In this document: positions 7,569 through 14,426 of the stretch, one piece after another | Layout: each line of letters opens with the position of its first letter | Position numbering within the stretch: position 1 is the stretch's first letter | Assembly (NCBI GenBank): GCA_903848955.1 | Contig: CAINHS010000123.1 | Location: 1 to 32,347, forward strand | Source: an uncultured beta proteobacterium | GTDB taxonomy: Bacteria; Pseudomonadota; Gammaproteobacteria; Burkholderiales; Rhodocyclaceae | Length of the DNA: 32,347 bases | Reading direction: 5' to 3' | Position numbers and translations under genes: made by a program | Notes under the pieces: generated by a model | Told to the model about the DNA's origin: nothing | What the model saw: only the letters and a program-made list of their open reading frames with translations | Databases searched by the model: none

Positions 7569-7939
7569 AACTGCTGGTCGATATGAACCTGTCGCCGCGC
7601 TGGGTCGCCGCGCTGACAGAAGCAGGCGTCGAGGCAGCGCACTGGTCGACACTCGGAGCGCACAATGCGCCCGACCCGGTGATCATGGCTTATGCCAGCG
7701 CAAACGATTACGTGGTGCTCACACATGATCTTGACTTCAGCGCCATCCTTGCGGCCACGCATGGCGAGAAACCCAGCGTGGTGCAAATCCGCGCCGAGGA
7801 TGTCAGTCCGGACGTGATCGGTTCGCAGGTCATCATTGCTCTGCGGCAAATGGTCTCCGAACTGGAAGACGGCGCGCTGCTCACCGTGGATCCGAGCCGG
7901 ACGCGGCTGCGCGTACTGCCGCTATTGCCACGGGGCTGA
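7565..7939 (+). CDS. DUF5615 PIN-like protein, likely toxin (VapC-like)
   Basis: This 124-residue protein starts MKLLVDMNLSPRWVAALTEA, the usual opening of DUF5615 PIN-like domains. It retains the acidic residues typical of a PIN nuclease site: D6 in the first strand, the central segment with DPVIMAYA, and the conserved VVLTHDLDFSAIL. PIN toxins cut RNA with divalent metal; for DUF5615 this role is inferred from fold and pairing. The start overlaps the DUF433 stop (7565-7568). The gene ends two bases before the resolvase remnant begins. It looks intact. Confidence 0.87.
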   Translation: MKLLVDMNLSPRWVAALTEAGVEAAHWSTLGAHNAPDPVIMAYASANDYVVLTHDLDFSAILAATHGEKPSVVQIRAEDVSPDVIGSQVIIALRQMVSELEDGALLTVDPSRTRLRVLPLLPRG

Positions 7940-7940
7940 C

Positions 7941-8012
7941 ATACTGGTCGGCTATGCACGCGTTTCGACACAGAATCAATACGTTGATCTCAAGATCGAG
8001 GCATTGAAACAG
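7941..8012 (+). pseudogene. Serine resolvase/invertase N-terminal fragment
   Basis: In the + frame, 24 codons read ILVGYARVSTQNQYVDLKIE and then ALKQ, the well-known N-terminal strand and helix of small serine recombinases (consensus 'VGYARVSTxxQxxxLQxxAL', with the catalytic Ser in RVS). There is no start codon, and the similarity ends at 8012, after which the frame is unrelated. This is a remnant left by a Tn3-like or similar transposon, or an invertase gene, cut at both ends. It lies between the DUF5615 gene and the intact copy of the duplicated gene end. Confidence 0.75.
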
Positions 8013-8037
8013 GGGGAAACCGCCTCAACGCGGCTAG

Positions 8038-8133
8038 TCACCAGGTCTTGCGCAGCGCCAGGTAGAAGCCCGTGCTGCTGAAGTGGAACAGGCTCAGGTT
8101 GGCCTGCTGATCCACCCACTCGACACCCGCGGC
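8038..8133 (-). repeat. Second copy of the 96-bp direct repeat (3' end of the beta-barrel gene)
   Basis: This copy belongs to the intact gene and matches 7133-7228 at 91 of 96 positions. The two copies are in direct orientation 905 bp apart. Recombination between them would delete the DUF433/DUF5615 pair and the resolvase remnant while leaving an intact gene end. Confidence 0.85.
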
Positions 8134-9384
8134 GCCATGGAAATCGCCGCCCAGCGGAACCTGGTATTCGGCGACCAGGCTCTGCCGCCGCAGGCTGCGG
8201 GTCAGACCGTTTTCCAGCAGCGCGCTGTAGCCCTCGCGATCGCGGTAGCTGCCGGACTGGAGGTCGGCCAGCAGCGTGCCGTAGGCCATGGGATAGAGGC
8301 CGACGAGGCGCAGTTCGGTCTGGGCCTGGTTGCCGCCGGGACGCTGGTCGGCGGCCGTGTCCAACCCGATCCTCACGCTGGCGGTCCAGCGGATGGCGCC
8401 TTCGCACGACAGGACGGCGCCGAGGCCGAGATAGCGGCCGTCCAGCACGCGGTTGGCGGGGTAGCTGCGGCGCTGCGCTTCGCCGCCCCAGCGCTGGCTG
8501 CAGGGCGCCAAAAAGCCGGCTGCGGCGGGAATGCCGATGCCGGCATGGATCGCTTCCGCGTCGTAGAGGCTGCCGCCCGGGTGGCGCAGGCTGGAGACGG
8601 AGGCACCGAGATAGGGGCCGGGGCCGTTGGCGTAGCGGCTGTACTCGGCGGCGAGGTGGGCTTGTCCGTAGCGCGCTTCGCCGACGTGCGGGGCTTCGCG
8701 CTGCAGGTAGGCGCCATGCACCGTCCATTGGCCGCCGCCGGTCTGCAGCGTGGCGTCGAGTTCAAGGTCGGCGCGCAAGTAGCTGCCGGCGCGGGCATGG
8801 TAGCTGTCGGCCAGCGGCAGTTGCAGGACACCGCTGGCGGTGGTCAAGGCCAGCGTGGAAAGATTGGGGGCGCCGAGCAGGTTGTCGTCATGGCCGAGGC
8901 GCAGGCCGAGCTGGATCCGCCGCATCCAGCCGGCGGCGGTGAAGGGCGAGGCGAGCTCGCGGCGTTGCCGGGCCAGGGCGGTTCGCAGCGATTCGGGCAG
9001 TTCCGCGCCATCGAGCAGGGCATCGAGCATGGACAGGGCGGAGGCGGTGTCGCCGATGCCGGTAAGGGCAATGGCATAGTCGATGGCGGCGTCGGTATTG
9101 TCGGGGGCCAGCATCAGGGCGCGCTCGAGGTAATCCGAGGCTTCCTGGTAGCGGCCGCGCCGGTTGAGCTGGTGGCCGAGCGCGGCAAGGTAGGCCGGCT
9201 CGTCGAGGCATCCGGCAAGCAGCGGCAGGCCCGGATCGAGCTGCCAGGCAGGCAGTTTGATGATGTCGGCCAGCGGCGGGCAGGCGGCCCAGGCCGGCAG
9301 GCATGACAGCCAGGCCAGCAGTACCGCCGCGCGCCGGACGCTCAATTCAATGCGTGCGATCGGGCGCCGCCAGCGGGTAGCCAT
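8038..9384 (-). CDS. TPR plus outer-membrane beta-barrel protein, Slam-like
   Basis: This 448-residue protein has an N-terminal export signal (basic start, hydrophobic AAVLLAWLSCLPAWA, likely cleavage after A33). TPR-like helices follow at about 65-130 (NRRGRYQEASDYLERALMLA, DNTDAAIDYAIALTGIGDTA). Residues ~150-448 form alternating strands with many Tyr, Arg and Gly and a terminal aromatic (FYLALRKTW), typical of an outer-membrane barrel. A TPR domain plus barrel is the layout of Slam (surface lipoprotein assembly modifier), which moves lipoproteins to the cell surface; family membership is inferred. It is the third gene of the fecR-cyclase operon and overlaps the cyclase gene by 38 nt if ATG 9384 is used. 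A TTG at 9345 is a weaker alternative that would shorten the signal. Confidence 0.75.
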   Translation of the reverse strand: MATRWRRPIARIELSVRRAAVLLAWLSCLPAWAACPPLADIIKLPAWQLDPGLPLLAGCLDEPAYLAALGHQLNRRGRYQEASDYLERALMLAPDNTDAAIDYAIALTGIGDTASALSMLDALLDGAELPESLRTALARQRRELASPFTAAGWMRRIQLGLRLGHDDNLLGAPNLSTLALTTASGVLQLPLADSYHARAGSYLRADLELDATLQTGGGQWTVHGAYLQREAPHVGEARYGQAHLAAEYSRYANGPGPYLGASVSSLRHPGGSLYDAEAIHAGIGIPAAAGFLAPCSQRWGGEAQRRSYPANRVLDGRYLGLGAVLSCEGAIRWTASVRIGLDTAADQRPGGNQAQTELRLVGLYPMAYGTLLADLQSGSYRDREGYSALLENGLTRSLRRQSLVAEYQVPLGGDFHGAAGVEWVDQQANLSLFHFSSTGFYLALRKTW

Positions 9385-11266
9385 AGATGTGATGCGGGGT
9401 TCTCAGTCCTTCGAGCAGGAAGACACCCATGGAATCGAGCGGGGGGTCGGTAATCTGGGCGGCAAGGCCCTCGCCGACGAGGATGGGATGGGCCAGTTCG
9501 GCGGTCATGCCGACCAGGCGGCTGGCGATGGTGACGGTGCGGCCCAGCGCCATATGGGTGCGGCGCCGGGCGAGGCCGAAGGAGCCGACCATGGCGGGGC
9601 CGGTTTCGATGCCGATGCCCAGCGCCAGCGGTTCAAGCCCGGCGGGCGCCGGGTCGGGCAGGATCGGGCGGACGGCGGCCAGCAGCGCCGCGGCGGCCCG
9701 CAGGGCGCGCGCCGGATGGGCGTCTCCGGCAGCGGCGGCTTCGTCGCTCCAGACGGCGATGACGGCATCGCCCTGAAAGGCGTCGATGAGGCCGCCTTCG
9801 GCTTCGACGATCTGCGTCGCCGTGGAAAAAAAGGCGTGCAGCACGGCGGCCGCTTCTTCGGGCGGACGCGCTTCGCAATAGGCGGAAAAATTGCGGATGT
9901 CGGCAAACATCACGGAGATATTCTGCCACTGCGCCTTGATGGCGCTGGAAGGCGGCTGCAGCGCCAGCGACGCGGCCACGGGTGCCGGCAGGTAGCTGGA
10001 AAGGTGGGCATAGAGGCGGTTGCGCTCGAAGCGGCTGCGGGCGTGTTCCAGCGTCGCCAGCGCCATGCTGGCCAGCAGCACCAGCAATGCGGGGGAAACC
10101 CAGCCGAGCCAGAGGCTCTTGCCGGTGAGCGCGGCGACATGCAGCGCGTAAAGGGCCGCCGTCCAGGCCAGGGCGCCGAGCGGCGCCATGTAGATCGGCA
10201 GCGCCGGGCTGCGCAAGTACCACGCCGCCAGCAACAACAGCCCGAGGATGGCCATGCCGGCACGGTAACCGGTGGCCAGGCGCGGCGTATAGGGGACGCG
10301 GCCGTCGAGCATGGCGGTAATGAGTTCGGCATGGACCTGGAGGCCGGCGGCGGTGCCGCCGAAGGGCGTGGGGATGCTGTCGTTGAGGCCGAAGGCAGTG
10401 CTGCCGACCAGCACCCAGGCGTTTTTCGAGAGGCCCGCCGGCACACGCCCGGCGAGCACGTCGGCGGCGGCCAGGCTGACGAAGCTGTCGGGATGCAGGC
10501 GCCAGGGCACGCGCATGTCGCCCAGGGCGTCGAGCGGGATGCCGCCGTAGGGGATGCCGGCGCTGGCCAGACGCCAGGGCGGGGCGAGCCAGCCGGTGCC
10601 CTGCTGCAATTCGAGCTGGCCGCCTGCCGTGCCGTTCAGGATGCCGGCAATGGCGAGGGCGGGATAGGCGCGGTTTTCAAAGCAGATGACGGCCGGCTGG
10701 CTGCGCACCGCACCGTCCGCCGCGATGCGCGGGGTGATGTGGCCGACGGCGCCGGCGCGCAGTTCGCCGATGTTGGCGAGATATCCCCGCGCTTCCTGAA
10801 ACGGCGCCGGGCAGGCCGACCAGTCGAGCGCTCCGGCCAGTTGCCCGCGGCGCGGCGCTTCGCCCTGTTCGAGGGCAAAGACCTGCGCCAACACCGGCCG
10901 GGTGGCGGTCAGGGTTTGTTCCAGCGCGGTGTCGCCGCGGCGCGACTCGACAAAAACCAGGTCGAAGATCTGCTGACCGCCGCCGATTTCGACGATGCGC
11001 CGCGACAGGCGCGCCATGACTTCGCGCGGCCAGGGCCACGGCCCGATTTCCTGCAGGCTGCGCTCGTCGATGTCGATGATGATGAGGCGGCGCTCGTCCT
11101 GGCGGCTGGCGGTCATGCGCCAGGCGAGGTCGGTGGAGAGTTCGTCGAGCCGGGTCAGCGCGTCACCGGCGAAGCGCGCCGCACCGGCGGTCAGCAGCAG
11201 CGCCAACAACAACGCGAGGCCGAAGACCCCGCGTCGCGCCTGCCACCACGGATTATCTTGCGCCAA
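9347..11266 (-). CDS. CHASE2-domain membrane protein with class III nucleotide cyclase domain
   Basis: The 639-residue protein starts with one membrane segment (15-30). An extracytoplasmic CHASE2 sensor region follows at about 40-320 (RLIIIDIDERSLQEIGPWPW is typical). Three membrane helices lie at about 335-405 and a cytoplasmic class III cyclase domain at about 445-600. Both metal-binding aspartates are present (D456 in FADIRNF, D500 in FQGDAV), as is the catalytic Arg (R583 in ASRL). The usual adenine-reading Lys is Ala (A496) and the usual transition-state Asn is Thr (T579). It may therefore be weak, atypical or inactive. The start is TTG at 11266, directly after the fecR stop, so the two are probably coupled. 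It should link an envelope signal to cyclic nucleotide, with the divergent Crp/Fnr protein as the obvious receiver. Confidence 0.85.
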   Translation of the reverse strand: MAQDNPWWQARRGVFGLALLLALLLTAGAARFAGDALTRLDELSTDLAWRMTASRQDERRLIIIDIDERSLQEIGPWPWPREVMARLSRRIVEIGGGQQIFDLVFVESRRGDTALEQTLTATRPVLAQVFALEQGEAPRRGQLAGALDWSACPAPFQEARGYLANIGELRAGAVGHITPRIAADGAVRSQPAVICFENRAYPALAIAGILNGTAGGQLELQQGTGWLAPPWRLASAGIPYGGIPLDALGDMRVPWRLHPDSFVSLAAADVLAGRVPAGLSKNAWVLVGSTAFGLNDSIPTPFGGTAAGLQVHAELITAMLDGRVPYTPRLATGYRAGMAILGLLLLAAWYLRSPALPIYMAPLGALAWTAALYALHVAALTGKSLWLGWVSPALLVLLASMALATLEHARSRFERNRLYAHLSSYLPAPVAASLALQPPSSAIKAQWQNISVMFADIRNFSAYCEARPPEEAAAVLHAFFSTATQIVEAEGGLIDAFQGDAVIAVWSDEAAAAGDAHPARALRAAAALLAAVRPILPDPAPAGLEPLALGIGIETGPAMVGSFGLARRRTHMALGRTVTIASRLVGMTAELAHPILVGEGLAAQITDPPLDSMGVFLLEGLRTPHHIYGYPLAAPDRTH

Positions 11267-12694
11267 TCAGCGCCCCCACAGGGTGATGCCCCGAAGCGCC
11301 CCCAGGGTGAGATTCTTTTCGAACAGGTAGCCGGCTTCGCGCCCGTCCAGCGTCAGGGCACCGGCGACCTTGTCGCCCGTGCTGGAGACAAAGACGCCGT
11401 TGGCGCTCACCTGCCCGGTCGCGGCAATGCCGATGTTGCCGGTTGCCTCGCTGGCAAGGCTCAAGCCGGTGGTAAAGCTGGAGCGCGCAAAGTCGACCTG
11501 AAGGTTGCCGCCGGTGACCTGCACCGGGTCGACCCGGCCGCCGACCTGGTAGGTGAGCTGCGCCATGCCGCCCGCCAGACGGAAACCGGCGGAGGTCTCG
11601 GCGACGTTGAGCACGCTTGCCAGCGAGGGTTGCCGGAACAGCGTGTAGGCGACATTGCCGACGAGGACGGTGCGGCCGTTTTGCTGCGCCTGGGCGAAGG
11701 TCTGCGACAGGGTGTCGCCCGGCTCGGCAGCCGAATACAGGCGCCCCCAGGCGAGTTGTTCGACCACCGGCGGCAGCACGGGGGTTACGACAACGGGAGC
11801 GACGACCACCGGCGCCACGGGCCCGGGCGGCGCGGCCGGGGCGGGGCTCGCGGCGGGAACGCTGGTCGCGGCGAGCAGATCCATGCCCTGCACCTGATTC
11901 GAGGTGATCTTGCTGGCCAGATCGATCGGCGCCTCGGCCCTGGCGGGCGCCGCTTCGGCCCTGGCCATTCTCTCGGCGGCGACGGCGCGGCCCTCGACCT
12001 GCGGCGGCCGCTCGACCGCGGAAATGAGGTCGACCGCGGGCACCAGCCGGGGGGTGCCGGTTTGCCGCGTCAGCTCGAGCATCTTGCCGCGCATGTCGGC
12101 GGAAAGCAGCTGCTCGCGCCCGTTGAGGCATGGCCCGAAGGTATCGCGACAGGCGGAGTCGAGCGGGGCGACGATGATGGCGCCGCTCTGTACCGTGGCG
12201 AAAACCGTTTCGCTGTCGGCCTTGACGACGAAGTCGGTGCCCTTGATGCCGATCGCCGCGATCGGGGTGTTGAGGCGGAAACGCTCGCGCTCGGCCTGGC
12301 CCCAGCTGCCGGTCACGGATCGCACCACGCCCTCGTCGAGACGGAAGCGGATGGCCGATTGCGCCGATGCCGCCGAGGCGTGGCGGTAGTCTTCGATCAC
12401 CAGCCGGCTCAAGGGCCGCACGCTGATCTGGCCGCCGTCGACAAAACGGATGTGCACGTGGCCGCCGGCGGCGGTTTCGATGCGGTCGCCGACGCGGATG
12501 ACAGCGCCGCGTTCCACGGCTTTCGCCGCGCTTTCGTCAGCCGTGCCGGCAACGCGGGCGACGCCGATGACCAGCGTCGCTTCACCGATGACTTCGCCAC
12601 CCAGTGCCCAGGCGGCATTGCAGCAGCCGGCCGCCACGGCAACAAGCGCCAGTGTGCGGGGAAGCATTCGGGTAAGGATGTTCTGGAAATTCAT
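11267..12694 (-). CDS. FecR-domain exported protein with C-terminal beta-rich domain
   Basis: The 475-residue protein has a signal peptide ending in AVAAGCC. C24 could be a lipobox Cys (AAG|C), or signal peptidase I could cut after AWA at 30. A FecR domain spans about 60-165 (GAVIRVGDRIETAAGGHVHI, RPLSRLVIEDY, NTPIAAIGIKGTDFVV). A low-complexity Ala/Pro/Val linker at 278-311 leads to a C-terminal ~160-residue Gly-rich beta domain. It contains LQVDFARSSFTTGLSL and VAGALTLDGREAGYLFEK and ends in GITLWGR. That pattern recalls the eight-stranded barrel of TbpB-type surface lipoproteins; this is inference. A GAGGAG site precedes ATG 12694. It is the first gene of the operon with the cyclase and the TPR-barrel protein. 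Likely role: envelope sensor or surface component. Confidence 0.82.
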   Translation of the reverse strand: MNFQNILTRMLPRTLALVAVAAGCCNAAWALGGEVIGEATLVIGVARVAGTADESAAKAVERGAVIRVGDRIETAAGGHVHIRFVDGGQISVRPLSRLVIEDYRHASAASAQSAIRFRLDEGVVRSVTGSWGQAERERFRLNTPIAAIGIKGTDFVVKADSETVFATVQSGAIIVAPLDSACRDTFGPCLNGREQLLSADMRGKMLELTRQTGTPRLVPAVDLISAVERPPQVEGRAVAAERMARAEAAPARAEAPIDLASKITSNQVQGMDLLAATSVPAASPAPAAPPGPVAPVVVAPVVVTPVLPPVVEQLAWGRLYSAAEPGDTLSQTFAQAQQNGRTVLVGNVAYTLFRQPSLASVLNVAETSAGFRLAGGMAQLTYQVGGRVDPVQVTGGNLQVDFARSSFTTGLSLASEATGNIGIAATGQVSANGVFVSSTGDKVAGALTLDGREAGYLFEKNLTLGALRGITLWGR

Positions 12695-12835
12695 TGGGGA
12701 CTCCTCGCATTCAGATTTTGTGCGCCAAATCCGCTCGCACAGCCTGTCGCGCGCTGCAGCCCTTCGCTTGATAGGCTTCCGGCCTTGGTTTAGACTGCGC
12801 TGCCCCGATTATCGATCAGCCGACAGCGGCCGGAA

Positions 12836-12851
12836 TGTGTCGTCGATCACA
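12836..12851. promoter_or_regulatory. CRP-like binding site between fecR and the crp/fnr gene
   Basis: TGTGT-CGTCGA-TCACA matches the CRP consensus TGTGA-N6-TCACA at nine of ten fixed positions. Its centre lies about 75 bp upstream of the regulator start and about 150 bp upstream of the fecR start. Downstream, TATTAT (12868-12873) or TATAGC (12871-12876) could be the -10 box of the regulator gene, placing the site near -37 to -41, close to a class II activator position. Autoregulation and control of the divergent operon are inferred. Confidence 0.5.
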
Positions 12852-12887
12852 GGAATTGCGAAATAAATATTATAGCCGACGGGGCTA

Positions 12888-12939
12888 ATGCCTGTTTCGT
12901 TACAACTAGACTGGCCTGATGCCTGTTTCGTTCCAACTA
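12888..12939 (+). repeat. 31-bp offset duplication covering the regulator's start codon
   Basis: A 21-bp sequence starting ATGCCTGTTTCGTT occurs at 12888-12908 and again at 12919-12939 with one mismatch (A or C at position 15). The second copy is the actual start of the regulator gene. The first supplies an out-of-frame ATG that opens a 60-codon overlapping frame. Neither ATG has a good Shine-Dalgarno sequence. Confidence 0.8.
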
Positions 12940-13617
12940 CTCAGAGCGTTTCCGCTGCTGCAGCCGCTGGCGCCGGAGGCACTGCTGCAACTCTCGGCGC
13001 AGATGACGCTGCGCTCCTTCGCCCGCCGGGAAATGGTGCAGGCCAAGGAGAAGGTGCATCATGAATTCGGCTTTCTCGTCGATGGCCGCCTGCAGGGCGT
13101 GGACTTCACGGTGGACGGCCGCAGCGTCGGGCTGTATTTCATCGCCCCGGGCGATTATTTCGGCGAACTTTCCGTGGTGGACGGGCTCGGCGCCTCGGAG
13201 CACGTCATCGCTACGACCAACTCGACGGTGGCCTTTCTCGAAGCAAAGAAGGCACGCGAACTGATCTTCGGCACACCCGACATCGCGCGGACGGTGATGG
13301 TGCGGCTGGCTTCGCGGGTGCGCACGGCAACCGCCCAGAGAACCCTGCTGAGCCTGCAAAGCCCGTTCCAGCGGCTGTGCCTGCAACTGCTACAATTACC
13401 GCTTGTGCATGAGGGCGAAAAACAGGTCCTGAATCAGATCCCGACGCACCAGGAAATCGCCATCATGATCAACTCCAGCCGCGAAACCGTGACACGGGCC
13501 TTTCAGGTGCTGATGCTGCAAAAGGCGGTTATCCGCCAGGGCGACGCCCTGCTCCTGACCCGGATGGACTATCTCAAGGATATCGCCGAGGGTCGCATCC
13601 CTCCGCCGAAAGCCTAG
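12919..13617 (+). CDS. Crp/Fnr-family transcription regulator
   Basis: The 232-residue protein has an N-terminal cyclic-nucleotide-binding fold (about 8-125), a long dimer helix (about 118-142) and a C-terminal winged helix (about 150-222) with IPTHQEIAIMINSSRETVTR, the typical recognition segment. There is no Fnr-type cysteine cluster. The phosphate-binding loop keeps GEL (82-84) but has SEH (93-95) where E. coli CRP has R82-S83, so the classical cAMP contact is missing. It may bind another ligand or bind cAMP differently. The gene is divergent from the fecR-cyclase operon and ends only 2 nt before wzm, so it probably heads the polysaccharide operon and may control both. The start at 12919 is chosen because it gives the full N-terminus of the fold. 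Confidence 0.88.
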   Translation: MPVSFQLLRAFPLLQPLAPEALLQLSAQMTLRSFARREMVQAKEKVHHEFGFLVDGRLQGVDFTVDGRSVGLYFIAPGDYFGELSVVDGLGASEHVIATTNSTVAFLEAKKARELIFGTPDIARTVMVRLASRVRTATAQRTLLSLQSPFQRLCLQLLQLPLVHEGEKQVLNQIPTHQEIAIMINSSRETVTRAFQVLMLQKAVIRQGDALLLTRMDYLKDIAEGRIPPPKA

Positions 13618-13619
13618 CC

Positions 13620-14426
13620 GTGCGCCACTGGCTGCTGGATTACTGCTGGCCGCTGCGGCATTCCGGGCTCATCCGGCAACTGGCCCGGCGCGAGATTCTG
13701 GCGCGCTACCAGGAGTCGATGCTGGGAACCTTCTGGGCGGTATTGACGCCGCTGATGTCGCTGGTGGTCTATACGCTGGTCTTCCGCCACATTTTCAACG
13801 CCCGCTGGGGCAACACCGGCGGCACCAGCGTCGAATTCGCGCTGCAGCTGTATGCCGGCCTGGCGGTGTTCAATTTCTGCGCCGAATGCTTGAGCCGGGC
13901 GCCGCGCCTGGTGCTGGACCAGCCCAACCTGGTCAAGAAGGTGGTCTTCCCGCTCGAGATCCTGCCCTGGATACTTGCGTTGTCGGCCTTCTTCCATCTC
14001 GCCATTTCGCTCGGCATCCTGCTGCTGGCAAGCCTCTGGATCAACGGTTTGTGGCCGCCGACGCTGGTCGCGCTGCCGCTGGTGTGGCTGCCCCTGCTAC
14101 CGCTCGCGCTCGGCTTCGGCTGGCTGCTGGCGGCTCTGGGAGTGTTTCTCAAGGACATCAACCAGGTGCTGGGCACGGTGATCAGCCTGCTGATGTTTCT
14201 CAGCCCGGTGTTCTATCCGGTCGAGGCGCTGCCGCAGGACTGGCGGCCGCTGATGAAGTTCAATCCGCTGGCGCAGATCCTCGAAAATACCCGCCATGTA
14301 GTCCTCGATGGAGTCTGGCCCGACTGGAACGGGGTCGCCCTGCTGCTCGTCGCGGGCCTGCTGGTGGCGCTGGCCGGCGCCGCGTTTTTCAAGGCGACCC
14401 GCCACGGATTTGCCGATGTCCTCTGA
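13620..14426 (+). CDS. wzm: Polysaccharide ABC exporter permease (Wzm)
   Basis: This 268-residue integral membrane protein has about six hydrophobic segments and the ABC-2 permease pattern: LARREILARYQESMLGTFWA near residue 20, QPNLVKKVVFPLEILPW in the middle, and LMFLSPVFYPVEALP followed by FNPLAQILENTRHVVLDG towards the end. These are typical of O-antigen or teichoic-acid type exporters. The start is GTG at 13620, right after the regulator stop, with no clear Shine-Dalgarno sequence, so translational coupling is likely. It overlaps the ATPase gene by 11 nt. With Wzt it would move a lipid-linked glycan across the inner membrane. Confidence 0.93.
   Translation: MRHWLLDYCWPLRHSGLIRQLARREILARYQESMLGTFWAVLTPLMSLVVYTLVFRHIFNARWGNTGGTSVEFALQLYAGLAVFNFCAECLSRAPRLVLDQPNLVKKVVFPLEILPWILALSAFFHLAISLGILLLASLWINGLWPPTLVALPLVWLPLLPLALGFGWLLAALGVFLKDINQVLGTVISLLMFLSPVFYPVEALPQDWRPLMKFNPLAQILENTRHVVLDGVWPDWNGVALLLVAGLLVALAGAAFFKATRHGFADVL

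Noticed and set aside
7836-8081. An 81-codon frame as a complete resolvase gene
   Set aside because: Only the 24 codons at 7941-8012 look like a resolvase. The parts before lie antisense-free within the DUF5615 gene in another frame, and the end runs into the barrel gene. It is a fragment.
8083-9306. A 407-codon open frame on the plus strand
   Set aside because: It is the complement of the barrel-protein gene, which has a signal peptide, TPR and terminal barrel strand. The plus frame has no recognisable domain.
9257-12793. A 1178-codon open frame on the plus strand
   Set aside because: It lies antisense to three well-supported genes (FecR, CHASE2 cyclase, barrel protein). Its Gly/Arg/Gln-rich, low-complexity translation is what a GC-rich complement produces by chance.
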